Positions 1-13,570 of a stretch of DNA of 64,000 bases are shown piece by piece (positions within the stretch are counted from its first letter, which is position 1; every line of letters starts with the position of its first letter). This DNA is from Hevea brasiliensis (Eukaryota; Streptophyta; Magnoliopsida; Malpighiales; Euphorbiaceae): NCBI RefSeq assembly GCF_030052815.1, contig NC_079496.1, forward strand, positions 66,081,652 to 66,145,651. The letters are read 5' to 3'. A program made the translations under genes and the position numbers. The notes beneath the pieces were generated by a model, which worked only from the letters and a program-made list of their open reading frames with translations, searched no databases and was not told where the DNA came from.

Positions 1-3000
1 ACAGTGGTTTTCCATGTGTCTAGGATCGCTTGGATGCACCTAGCTTTTTCAAGGTGTAGGGGAAACTTTTGTTGAAGGGAATTATAGGTTTTAATGCTTA
101 ATTGGAAGGGTGATCAAGGTTTACGACTTGAAAATGGTGGAAGGTTTGCCAAAGAGCGGTTCCGCTAACTTGAATGGAGAGAAGAAGATGAACAAAATTT
201 ATTTTATTTGTTTTCTTTTTATTTCTTTATAAGTGGTTGTCTCATTTTATTTGGGTGGAGATTTTTAATTACATAATCCTTACATATTGCTTGTGTCATA
301 ACTAGCTTTTTAATTTCATTTTATTTTTTTTTCTTTCTTCTCTCTCTTACTCATTTTTAAATAAATTTTCATTAATATTTGTTCATATTTTATGTCGTAA
401 TCCTCACTTACTTAAATGGAAAAGTTGGTCAAAAATCATCTCTCAAGGTGAAATGGGCAAAATACCCTTCGTTTTATTTAATGAGCTAAAATTGTTTGTA
501 TCGATTTACATAATTTTTCTTGTATTTTCTTGGCATTCTATTATCATCTAAACCTCAATAATCCTTCACTTGAGTCCCAGTAATTATTTCACAGGGTTTC
601 CCACAGGTCTAGGATCGCTTGGCTGCTACTAGCTTCTTCAAGGTGTAGGGGAAATTTTTGGTGAAGGGAATTATAGGTTTTAATGATTAATTGGAAGGGT
701 GATCAATGTTTACAACTTGAAAATGGTGGAAGGATTGCCAAAGAGTGGTTCTGCTAACTTGTATGGAGAGAAGAAGTTGAACAAAATTTATTTTATTTGT
801 TTTCTTTTATTTGTTTATAAATGGTTGTCTCATTTTAATTGGGTGGAGATTTTTAAATACATCATCCTTACATATTGCTTGTGTCATAATTAGCTTTTTA
901 ATTTCACTTTGTTTTTTTTTTCTTTCTTCTCTCTGTTACTCATTTTTAAATAAATTTTCATTAATATTTATTCATATTTTATGCCATAAACCTCACTTAC
1001 TTAAATGGACAAGTTGGTCAAAAATCATCTCTGAAAGTGAAATGGCCAAAATGCCCTTCGGTTTTTTAATGAGCTAAAATTGTTTGTATCGATTTACATA
1101 ATTTTTCTTGTATTTTCTTGGCATTCTATTATCATCTAAACCTCAATAATCCTTCACTTGAGTCCTAGTAATTATTTCACAGGGTTTCCCACAGGTCTAG
1201 GGTCGCTTGGCTGCTACTAGCTTCTTCAAGGTGTAGGGGAAACTTTTGTTGAATGGAATTATAGGTTTTAATGCTTAATTGGAAGGGTGATCAAGGTTTA
1301 CAACTTGAAAATGGTGGAAGGTTTGCCAAAGAGTGGTTCTGCTAACTTGAATGGAGAGAAGAAGATGAACAAAATTTATTTTATTTGTTTTCTTTTTATT
1401 TCTTTATAAGTGGTTGTCTCATTTTATTTGGGTGGAGATTTTTAATTACATCATCCTTACATATTACTTGTGTCATAACTAGCTTTTTAATTTCATTTTA
1501 TTTTTTTTTCTTTCTTCTCTCTCTTACTCATTTTTAAATAAATTTTCAACAATATTTATTCATATTTTATGTCATAATCCTCCCTTACTTAAATGGACAA
1601 GTTGGTCAAAAATCATCTCTAAAGGTGAAATGGCCAAAATGCCCTTCGTTTTTTTTTTTATGAGCTAAAATTCTTTGTATTGATTTACATAATTTTTCTT
1701 GTATTTTCTTGCGATTCTATTATCATCTAAACCTCAATAATACTTCACTTGAGTCCCAGTAATTATTTCACTGTGGTTTCCCATGTGTCTAGGATCGCTT
1801 GGTTGCTACTATCTTCTTCAAGGTGTAGGGAAATTTTTGGTGAAGGGAATTATAGTTTTTAATGCTTAATTGGAAGGGTGATCAATGTTCACACTTGAAA
1901 ATGGTGGAGAGTTTGCCAAAATGTGGTTCCACTAACTTGAATGGAGAGAAGAAGATGAACAAAATTTATTTTATTTGTTATCTTTTTATTTCTTTCTAAG
2001 TGGTCGTCTCATTTTAATTGGGTGGAGATTTTTAATTACATCATCCTTACATATTGCTTGTGTCATAACTAGCTTTTTAATTTCATTTTATTTTTTTTTC
2101 TTTCTTCTCTCTCTTACTCATTTTTAAATAAATTTTCATTAATATTTGTTCATATTTTATGTCATAATCCTCACTTACTTAAATGGACAAGTTGGTCAAA
2201 AATCATCTCTGAAGGTGAAATGGCCAAAATGGCCTTCATTTTTTTTAATGAGCTAAAATTGTTTGTATCGATTTACATAATTTTTCTTGTATTTTCTTGG
2301 CATTCAATTATCATCTAAACCTCAATAGTCCTTCACTTGAGTCCCAGTAATTATTTCACAGGTTTTCCATGTGTCTAGGATCGCTTGGATGCACCTAGCT
2401 TTTTCAAGGTGTAGGGGAAACTTTTGTTGAAGGGAATTATAGGTTTTAATGCTTAATTGGAAGGGTGATCAAGGTTTACGACTTGAAAATGGTGGAAGGT
2501 TTGCCAAAGAGCTTCCGCTTAACTTGAATGGAGAGAAGAAGATGAACAAAATTTATTTTATTTGTTTTCTTTTTATTTCTTTATAAGTGGTTGTCTCATT
2601 TTATTTGGGTGGAGATTTTTAATTACATAATCCTTACATATTGCTTGTGTCATAACTAGCTTTTTAATTTCATTTTATTTTTTTTTCTTTCTTCTCTCTC
2701 TTACTCATTTTTAAATAAATTTTCATTAATATTTGTTCATATTTTATGTCGTAATCCTCACTTACTTAAATGGAAAAGTTGGTCAAAAATCATCTCTCAA
2801 GGTGAAATGGGCAAAATACCCTTCGTTTTATTTAATGAGCTAAAATTGTTTGTATCGATTTACATAATTTTTCTTGTATTTTCTTGGCATTCTATTATCA
2901 TCTAAACCTCAATAATCCTTCACTTGAGTCCCAGTAATTATTTCACAAGGTTTCCCATAGGTCTAGGATCGCTTGGCTGCTACTAGCTTCTTCAAGGTGT

Positions 3001-4415
3001 AGGGGAAATTTTTGGTGAAGGGAATTATAGGTTTTAATGATTAATTGGAAGGGTGATCAATGTTTACAACTTGAAAATGGTGGAAGGATTGCCAAAGAGT
3101 GGTTCTGCTAACTTGTATGGAGAGAAGAAGATGAACAAAATTTATTTTATTTGTTTTCTTTTTATTTGTTTATAAATGGTTGTCTCATTTTAATTGGGTG
3201 GAGATTTTTAAATACATCATCCTTACATATTGCTTGTGTCATAATTAGCTTTTTAATTTCACTTTGTTTTTTTTTTCTTTCTTCTCTCTGTTACTCATTT
3301 TTAAATAAATTTTCATTAATATTTATTCATATTTTATGCCATAAACCTCACTTACTTAAATGGACAAGTTGGTCAAAAATCATCTCTGAAAGTGAAATGG
3401 CCAAAATGCCCTTCGGTTTTTTAATGAGCTAAAATTGTTTGTATCGATTTACATAATTTTTCTTGTATTTTCTTGGCATTCTATTATCATCTAAACCTCA
3501 ATAATCCTTCACTTGAGTCCTAGTAATTATTTCACAGGGTTTCCCACAGGTCTAGGGTCGCTTGGCTGCTACTAGCTTCTTCAAGGTGTAGGGGAAACTT
3601 TTGTTGAATGGAATTATAGGTTTTAATGCTTAATTGGAAGGGTGATCAAGGTTTACAACTTGAAAATGGTGGAAGGTTTGCCAAAGAGTGGTTCTGCTAA
3701 CTTGAATGGAGAGAAGAAGATGAACAAAATTTATTTTATTTGTTTTCTTTTTATTTCTTTATAAGTGGTTGTCTCATTTTATTTGGGTGGAGATTTTTAA
3801 TTACATCATCCTTACATATTACTTGTGTCATAACTAGCTTTTTAATTTCATTTTTTTTTTCTTTCTTCTCTCTCTTACTCATTTTTAAATAAATTTTCAA
3901 CAATATTTATTCATATTTTATGTCATAATCCTCCCTTACTTAAATGGACAAGTTGGTCAAAAATCATCTCTAAAGGTGAAATGGCCAAAATGCCCTTCGT
4001 TTTTTTTTTTTTATGAGCTAAAATTCTTTGTATTGATTTACATAATTTTTCTTGTATTTTCTTGCGATTCTATTATCATCTAAACCTCAATAATACTTCA
4101 CTTGAGTCCCAGTAATTATTTCACAGGGTTTCCCACAGGTCTAGGATCGCTTGGTTGCTACTATCTTCTTCAAGGTGTAGGGGAAATTTTTGGTGAAGGG
4201 AATTATAGTTTTTAATGCTTAATTGGAAGGGTGATCAATGTTCACAGCTTGAAAATGGTGGAGAGTTTGCCAAAATGTGGTTCCACTAACTTGAATGGAG
4301 AGAAGAAGATGAACAAAATTTATTTTATTTGTTATCTTTTTATTTCTTTATAAGTGGTCGTCTCATTTTAATTGGGTGGAGATTTTTAATTACATCATCC
4401 TTACATATTGCTTGT
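1..4415. repeat. Higher-order repeat A: 4-unit block (~2.35 kb) in two copies
   Basis: Units starting at 19, 608, 1196 and 1788 recur nearly base for base at 2374, 2962, 3551 and 4140 (offsets 2355, 2354, 2355, 2352). Shared rare variants include 'ggatgcacctagc', 'atgattaattgg', 'aggattgcc', 'gaatggaattata' and 'gagagtttgcc'. Identity drops inside the fourth pair, after roughly 2050 and 4400. Beyond that the unit at 1788 resembles the 3' half of the unit at 19 rather than its partner at 4140. That places the exchange point inside a unit. Confidence 0.85.
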
Positions 4416-7400
4416 GTCATAATTAGCTTTTTAATTTCATTTTATTTTGTTTTTCTTTCTTCTCTCTTTTACTCATTTTTAAAAAAAATTTCATTAATAT
4501 TTATTCATATTTTATGTCACAAGCCTCACTTACTTAAGTGGACAAGTTTGTCAAAAATCATCTCTAAAGTTGAAATGGCGAAAATGCCCTTCGTTTTATT
4601 TAATGAGCTAAAATTGTTTGTATCGATTTACATAATTTTTTTTGTATTTTCATGGCCTTCTATTATCATCTAAACCTCACTAATCCTTTACTTGAGTCCC
4701 AGTAATTATTTCACAGGGTTTGCCACAGGTCTATGATCGCTTGGGTACTACTAGCTTCTTCAAGGTGTAGGGAAAATTTTTGGTGAAGGGAATTATAGGT
4801 TTTAAAGCTTAATTGGGAGGGTGATCAAGGTTTACAACTTGAAAATGGTGGAAGGTTTGCCAAAGAGTAGTTCCGCTAACTTGAATGGAGAGAAGAAGAT
4901 GAACAAAATTTATTTTATTTGTTTTCTTTTTATTTCTTTATAAGTAGTTGTCTCATTTTAATTGGGTGGAGATTTTTAATTACGTCATCCTTGCATATTG
5001 CTTTTGTCATAATTAGCTTTTTAAATTCATTTTATTTTGTTTTTCTTTCTTCTCTCTATTACTCATTTTTAAATAAATTTTCATTAATATTTATTCATAT
5101 GTTATGTCATAAACATCACTTACTTAAATGGACAAGTTGGCCAAAAATCATCTCTGAAGGTGAAATGGCCAAAATGCCCTCCATTTTATTTCATGACCTA
5201 AAATTATTTGTATCGATTTACTTAATTTTTCTTGTATTTTCTTGGCATTCTATTATCATCTAAACCTCAATATTCCTTCACTTGAGTCCCAGTAATTTTT
5301 TCACAGGGTTTCCCACAGGTGTAGGATCGCTTGGCTGCTACTAGCTTCTTCAAGGTGTAGGGGAAATTTTTGGTGAAGGGAATTATAGGTTTTAATGCTT
5401 AATTGGAAGGGTGATAAAGGTTTACAACTTGAAAATGGTGGAAGGTTTGCCAAAGAGTGGTTCCGCTAACTTGAATGGAGAGAAGAAGATGAATAAAATT
5501 TATTTTATTTGTTTTCTTTTTATTTCTTTATAAGTGGTTGCTTCATTTTAATTTGGTGGAGATTTTTAATTACATCATCCTTACATTTTGCTTGTGTCAT
5601 AATTAGCTTTTTAATTTCATTTTTTTTATTTTCTTTCTTCTCTCTTTTACTCATTTTTAAATATATTTTCACTAATATTTATTCATATTTTATGTCATAA
5701 ACCTCACTTACTTAAATGGATAAGTTGGTCAAAAATCATCTCTGAAGGTGAAATGGCCAAAATGGCCTTCGTTTTATTTAATGAGCTAAAATTGTTTGCA
5801 TCGATTTACATTATTTTTCTTGTATTTTCTTGGCATTCTATTATCATCTAAACCTCAATAATCCTTCACTTGAGTCCCAGTAATTATTTCACAGGGTTTC
5901 CCACAGGTCTAGGATCGCTTGGTTGCTACTAGCTTCTTCAAGGTATAGGGGAAATTTTTGTTGAAGGGAATTATAGGTTTTAATGCTTAATTGGAAGGGT
6001 GATCAAGGTTTACAACTTGAAAATGGTGGAAGGTTTGCCAAAGAGTGGTTCCGCTAACTTGTATGGAGAGAAGAAGATGAACAAAATTTATTTTATTTGT
6101 TTTCTTTTTATTTCTTTATAAGTGGTTGTCTCATTTTAATTGGGTGGAGATTTTTAGTTACATCATACTTATATATTGCTTGTGTCATAATTAGCTTTTT
6201 AGTTTCATTTTGTTTTATTTTTCTTTCTTCTCTCTTTTACTCATTTTTAAGTAAATTTTCATTAATATTTATTCATATTTTATGTCATAAACCTTACTTA
6301 TTTAAATGGACCAGTTGGTCAAAAATCATCTCTGAAGGTGAAATGGCCAAAATGCCCTTCATTTTTTTAAATGAGCTAAAATTGTTTGTATCGATTTGCA
6401 TAATTTTTCTTGTATTTTCATGGCATTCTATTATCATCTAAACCTCAATAATACTTCACTTGAGCCACAGTAATTATTTCACAGGGTTTCCCATAGGTCT
6501 AGGATCGCTTGGCTGCTGCTAGCTTCTTCAAGGTGTAGGGGAAATTTTTGATGAAAGGAATTATATGTTTTAATGCTTAATTGGAAGGGTGATAAAGGTT
6601 TACAACTTGAAAATGGTGGAAGGTTTGCCAAAGATTGGTTCCGCTAACTTGAATGGAGAGAAGAAGATGAACAAAATTTCTTTTATTTGTTTTCTTTTTA
6701 TTTCTTTATAAGTGGTTGTCTCATTTTAATTGGGTGGAGATTTTTAATTACATCATCCTTACATATTGCTTGTGTCATAATTAGCTTTTTAATTTCATTT
6801 TATTTTGTTTTTCTTTCTTCTCTCTTTTACTCATTTTTAAAAAATTTTTCATTAATATTTATTCATATTTCATGTCACAAGCCTCAGTTACTTAAATGGA
6901 CAAGTTGGTCAAAAATCATATCTGAAGGTGAAATGGCCAAAATGCCCTTCGTTTTATTTAATGAGCTAAAATTGTTTGTATCGATTTACATAATTTTTTT
7001 TGTATTTTCTTGGCCTTCTATTATCATCTAAGCCTCACTAATCCTTCACTTGAGTCCCAGTAATTATTTCACAGGGTTTCCCACAGGTCTAGGATCGCTT
7101 GGCTGCTACTAGCTTCTTCAAGGTGTAGGGGAAATTTTTGTTGAAGGGAATTATAGGTTTTAATGCTTAATTAGAAGGGTGATCAAGGTTTACAACTTGA
7201 AAATGGTGGAAGGTTTGCCAAAGAGTAGTTCCGCTAACTTGAATGGAGAGAAGAAGATGAACAAAATTTATTTTATTTGTTTTCTTTTTATTTCTTTCTA
7301 AGTAGTTGTCTCATTTTAATTGGGTGGAGATTTTTAATTACGTCATCCTTGCATTTTGCTTGTGTCACAATTACCTTTTTAATTTCATTTTGTTTTTTTT

Positions 7401-8850
7401 TTTCTTCTCTCTTTTACTCATTTTTAAGTAAATTTTCATTAATATTTATTCATATTTTATGTCATAAACCTCTCTTACTTAAATGGACAAGTTGGTCAAA
7501 AATCATCTCTGAAGGTGAAATGGCCAAAATGCCCTTCGTTTTTTTTAATGAGCTAAAATTATTTGTATCGATTTACATAATTTTTCTTGTATTTTCTTGG
7601 CATTCTATTATCATCTAAGCCTCACTAATCCTTCACTTGAGTCCCAGTAATTATTTCACAGGGTTTCCCACAGGTCTAGGATCGCTTGGCTACTACTAGC
7701 TTCTTCAAGGTGTAGGAGAAATTTTTGTTGAAGGGAATTATATGTTTTAATGCTTAATTGGAAGGGTGATCAAGGTTTACAACTTGAAAATGGTGGAAGG
7801 TTTGCCAAAGAGTAGTTTCGCTAACTTGAATGGAGAGAAGAAGATGAACAAAATTTATTTTATTTGTTTTCTTTTTATTTCTTTCTAAGTAGTTGTCTCA
7901 TTTTAATTGGGTGGAGATTTTTAATTACGTCATCCTTGCATTTTGCTTGTGTCACAATTACCTTTTTAATTTCATTTTATTTTGTTTTTCTTTCTTCTCT
8001 CTTTTACTCATTTTTAAAAAAATTTTCATTAATATTTATTCATATTTCATGTCACAAGCCTCAGTTACTTAAATGGACAAGTTGGTCAAAAATCATCTCT
8101 GAAGGTGAAATGGCCAAAATGCCCTTCGTTTTATTTAATGAGCTAAAATTGTTTGTATCGATTTACATAATTTTTCTTGTATTTTCTTGGCCTTCTATTA
8201 TCATCTAAGCCTCACTAATCCTTCACTTGAGTCCCAGTAATTATTTCACAGGGTTTCCCACAGGTCTAGGATCGCTTGGCTACTACTAGCTTCTTCAAGG
8301 TGTAGGGGAAATTTTTGTTGAAGGGAATTATAGGTTTTAATGCTTAATTAGAAGGGTGATCAAGGTTTACAACTTGAAAATGGTGGAAGGTTTGCCAAAG
8401 AGTAGTTCCGCTAACTTGAATGGAGAGAAGAAGATGAACAAAATTTATTTTATTTGTTTTCTTTTTATTTCTTTCTAAGTAGTTGTCTCATTTTAATTGG
8501 GTGGAGATTTTTAATTACGTCATCCTTGCATTTTGCTTGTGTCACAATTACCTTTTTAATTTCATTTTGTTTTTTTTTTCTTCTCTCTTTTACTCATTTT
8601 TAAGTAAATTTTCATTAATATTTATTCATATTTTATGTCATAAACCTCACTTACTTAAATGGACAAGTTGGTCAAAAATCATCTCTGAAGGTGAAATGGC
8701 CAAAATGCCCTTCGTTTTTTTAAATGAGCTAAAATTGTTTGTATCGATTTACATAATTTTTCTTGTATTTTCTTGGCATTCTATTATCATCTAGACCTCA
8801 ATAATACTTCACTTGAGTCTCAGTAATTATTTCACAGGGATTCCCATAGG

Positions 8851-11800
8851 TCTAGGATCGCTTGGCTGCTGCTAGCTTCTTCAAGGTGCAGGGGAAATTT
8901 TTGGTGAAAGGAATTATAGGTTTCAATGCTTATTTGGAAGGGTGATAAAGGTTTACAACTTGAAAATAGTGGAAGGTTTGCCAAAGATTGGTTCCGCTAA
9001 CTTGAATCGAGAGAAGAAGAAGAACAAATTTTTTTTTATTTGTTTTCTTTTTATTTCTTTATAAGTGGTTGTCTTATTTTAATTGGGTGGAGATTTTTAA
9101 TTACATCATCCTTACATATTGCTTGTGTCATAATTAGCTTTTTAATTTCATTTTGTTTTTTTTTTCTTTCTTCTCTCTTTTACTCATTTTTAAATAAGTT
9201 TTCATTAATATTTATTCATATTTTATGTCATAAACCTCAGTTACTTAAATGGACAAGTTGGTCAAAAATCTTCTCTGAAGATGAAATGGCCAAAATGCCC
9301 TTCGTTTTTTTTTAATGAGCTAAAATTGTTTGTATCGATTTACATAATTTTTCTTGTATTTTCTTGGAATTCTATTATCATCTAAACCTCAATAATCCTT
9401 CACTTGAGTCCCAGTGATTATTTCACAGGGTTTCCCATAGGTCTAGGATCGGTTGGCTGCTCCTAGCTTATTCAAGGTGTAGGGGAAATTTTTGGTGAAG
9501 GGAATTATAGGTTTTAATGCTTAATTGGGAGGGTGATCAAGGTTTACAACTTGAAAATGGTGGAAGGTTTACCAAAGAGTGGTTCCTCTAACTTGAATGG
9601 AGAGAAGAAGATGAACAATATTTATTTTATTTGTTTTCTTTTTATTTCTTTATAAGTAGTTGTCTCATTTTAATTGGGTGGAGATTTTTAATTACGTCAT
9701 CCTTGCATTTTGCTTGTGTCACAATTAGCTTTTTAATTTCATTTTTTTTTTATTTTCTTTGTTCTCTCTTTTACTCATTTTTAAATATATTTTCACTAAT
9801 ATTTATTCATATTTTATGTCGTAAACCTCACTTACTTACATGGATAAGTTGGTCAAAAATTATCTCTGAAGGTGAAATGGCCAAAATGGCTTTCATTTTA
9901 TTTAATGAGCTAAAATTGTTTGTATCGATTTACATTATTTTTCTTGTATTTTCTTGGCATTCTATTATCATCTAAACCTCAATAATCCTTCACTTGAGTC
10001 CCAGTAATTATTTCACAGGGTTTCCCACAGGTCTAGGATCGCTTGGCTTCTACTAGCTTCTTCAAGGTGTAGGGGAAATTTTTGGTGAAGGGAATTATAG
10101 GTTTTAATGCTTAATTGGAAGGGTGATCAAGGTTTACAACTTGAAAATGGTGGAAGGTTTGCCAAAGAGTGGTTCTGCTAATTTGTATGGAGATAAGAAG
10201 ATGAACAAAATTTATTTTATTAGTTTTCCTTTTATTTCTTTATAAGTGCTTGTCTCATTTTAATTGGGTGCAGATTTTTAATTACATCACCCTTACATAT
10301 TGCTTGTGTCATAATTAGCTTTTTAATTTCATTTTCTTTTGGTTTTCTTTCTGCTCTCTTTTACTCATTTTTAAATAATTTTTCCTTAATATTTATTCAT
10401 ATTTTATGTCATAAACCTCTCTTACTTAAATGGACAAGTTGGTCAAAAATCATCTCTGAAGGTGAAATGGCCAAAACGCCCTTCGTTTTTTTTTTTTTAT
10501 GAGCTAAAATTCTTTGTATTGATTTACATAATTTTTCTTGTATTTTATTGGGATTCTATTATCATCTAAACCTCAATAATACTTCACTTGAGTCCCAGTA
10601 ATTATTTCACAGGGTTTCCCACAGGTCTAGGATCGCTTGGCTAATACTAGCTTCTTCAAGGTGTAGGGGAAAATTTTGGAGAAAGGAATTATAGGTTTTA
10701 ATGCTTAATTGGATGGGTGATAAAGGTTTACAACTTGAAAATGGTGGAAGGTTTGCCAAAGAGTGGTTCCGTTAACTTGAATGGAGAGAAGAAGATGAAT
10801 AAAATTTATTTTATTTGTTTTCTTTTTATTTCTTTATAAGTGGTTGTCTCATTTTAATTGGGTGGAGATTTTTAATTACATCATCCTTATATATTGCTTG
10901 TGTCATAATTAGCTTTTTAATTTTATTTTGTTTTTTTTTTCTTTGTTCTCTCTTTTACTCATTTTTAAGTAAATTTTCATTAATATTTATTTATATTTTA
11001 TGTCATAAACCTCACTTACTTAAATGGACAAGTTGGTCAAAAATCATCTCTGAAGGTGAAATGGCCAAAATGCCCTTCGTTTTTTTAAATGAGCTAAAAT
11101 TGTTTGTATCGATGTACATAATTTTTCTTGTATTTTCTTGGCATTCTATTATCATCTAAACCTCAATAATACTTCACTTGAGTCCCAGTAATTATTTCAC
11201 AAGGTTTCCCACAGGTCTAGGATCGCTTGGCTGCTGCTAGCTACTTCAAGGTGTAGGGGAAATTATTGGTGAAAGGAATTATAGGTTTTAATGCTTAATT
11301 GGAAGGGTGATAAAGGTTTACAACTTGAAAATAGTGGAAGGTTTGCCAAAGATTGGTTCCGCTAACTTGAATGGAGAGAAGAAGATGAACAAAATTTTTT
11401 TATTTGTTTTCTTTTTATTTCTTTATAAGTGGTTGTCTCATTTTAATTGGGTGGAGATTTTTAATTACATCATCCTTACATATTGCTTGTGTCATAATTA
11501 GCTTTTTAATTTCATTTTTTTTTGTTTTCTTTCTTCTCTCTTTTACTCATTTTTAAATAAATTTTCATTAATATTTATTCATATTTTATGTCATAAACCT
11601 CAGTAACTTAAATGGACAAGTTGGTCAAAAATCTTCTCTGAAGATGAAATGGCCAAAATGCCCTTCGTTTTTTTTTTAATGAGCTAAAATTGTTTGTATC
11701 GATTTACATAAATTTTCTTGTATTTTCTTGGCATTCTATTATCATCTAAAACTCAATAATCCTTCACTTGAGTCCCAGTGATTAATTCACAGGGTTTCCC

Positions 11801-13570
11801 ATAGGTCTAGGATCGGTTGGCTGCTACTAGCTTCTTCAAGGTGTAGGGGAAATTTTTGGTGAAGGGAATTATAGGTTTTAATGCTTAATTGGAAGGGTGA
11901 TCAAGGTTTACAACATGAAAATGGTGGAAGGTTTACCAAAGAGTGGTTCCGCTAACTTGAATGGAGAGAAGAAGATGAACAATATTTATTTTATTTGTTT
12001 TCTTTTTATTTCTTTATAAGTAGTTGTCTCATTTTAATTGTGTGGAGATTTTTAATTACGTCATCCTTGCATTTTGCTTGTGTCACAATTAGCTTTTTAA
12101 TTTCATTTTTTTTATTTTCTTTCTTCTCTCTTTTACTCATTTTTAAATATATTTTCACTAATATTTATTCATATTTTATGTCGTAAACCTCACTTACTTA
12201 AATGGATAAGTTGGTCAAAAATCATCTCTGAAGGTGAAATGGCCAAAATGGCTTTCATTTTATTTAATGAGCTAAAATTGTTTGTATCAATTTGCATTAT
12301 TTTTCTTGTATTTTCTTGGCATTCTATTATCATCTAAACCTCAATAATCCTTCACTTGAGTCCCAGTAATTATTTCACTGGGTTTCCCACAGGTCTAGGA
12401 TCGCTTGGCTTCTACTAGCTTCTTCAAGGTGTAGGGGAAATTTTTGGTGAAGGGAATTATAGGTTTTAATGCTTAATTGGAAGGGTGATCAAGGTTTACC
12501 ACTTGAAAATGGTGGAAGGTTTGCCAAAGAGTGGTTCCGCTAATTTGTATGGAGAGAAGAAGATGAACAAAATTTATTTTATTAGTTTTCCTTCTATTTC
12601 TTTATAAGTGCTTGTCTCATTTTAATTGGGTGCAGATTTTTAATTACATCATCCTTACATATTGCTTGTGTCATAATTAGCTTTTTAATTTCATTTTCTT
12701 TTGTTTTTCTTTCTGCTCTCTTTTACTCATTTTTAAATAAATTTTCATTAATATTTATTCATATTTTATGTCATAAACCTCACTTACTTAAATGGACAAG
12801 TTGGTAAAAAATCATCTCTGACGGTGAAATGGCCAAAATGCCCTTCGTTTTTTTTTTATGAGCTAAAATTCTTTGTATTGATTTACATAATTTTTCTTGT
12901 ATTTTCTTGGGATTCTATTATCATCTAAACCTCAATAATACTTCACTTGAGTCCCAGTAATTATTTCACACGGTTTCCCACAGGTCTAGGATCGCTTGGC
13001 TACTAGCTTCTTCAAGGTGTAGGGGAAAATTTTGGAGAAAGGAATTATAGGTTTTAATGCTTAATTGGAAGGGTGATAAAGGTTTACAACTTGAAAATAG
13101 TGGAAGGTTTGCCAAAGATTGGTTCCGCTAACTTGAATGGAGAGAAGAAGATGAACAAAATTTTTTTATTTGTTTTCTTTTTATTTCTTTATAAGTGGTT
13201 GTCTCATTTTAATTGGGTGGAGATTTTTAATTACATCATCCTTACATATTGCTTGTGTCATAATTAGCTTTTTAATTTCATTTTGTTTTTGTTTTCTTTC
13301 TTCTCTCTTTTACTCATTTTTAAATAAATTTTCATTAATATTTATTCATATTTTATGTCATAAACCACAGTTACTTAAATGGACAAGTTGGTTAAAAATC
13401 ATCTCTGAAGGTGAAATGGCCAAAATGCCCTTCATTTTTTTTAATGAGCTAAAATTGTTTGTATCGATTTGCATAATTTTTCTTATATTTTCTTGGCATT
13501 CTATTATCATCTAAACCTCAATAATCCTTCACTTGAGTCCCAGTAATTATTTCACAGGGTTTCCCATAGG
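8851..13570. repeat. Higher-order repeat B: 4-unit block in two copies
   Basis: Units at 8851, 9442, 10032 and 10626 pair with those at 11216, 11806, 12394 and 12985 (offsets 2359-2365). Shared markers are 'gaaaatagtgg...agattgg' (first pair), 'gatcggttgg' (second), 'cttggcttctactagc' (third) and 'aaaattttggagaaagg' (fourth). The unit at 12985 matches 10626 only for about its first 80 bp, then matches 11216. It is therefore a recombinant unit made at the block boundary. Confidence 0.75.
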
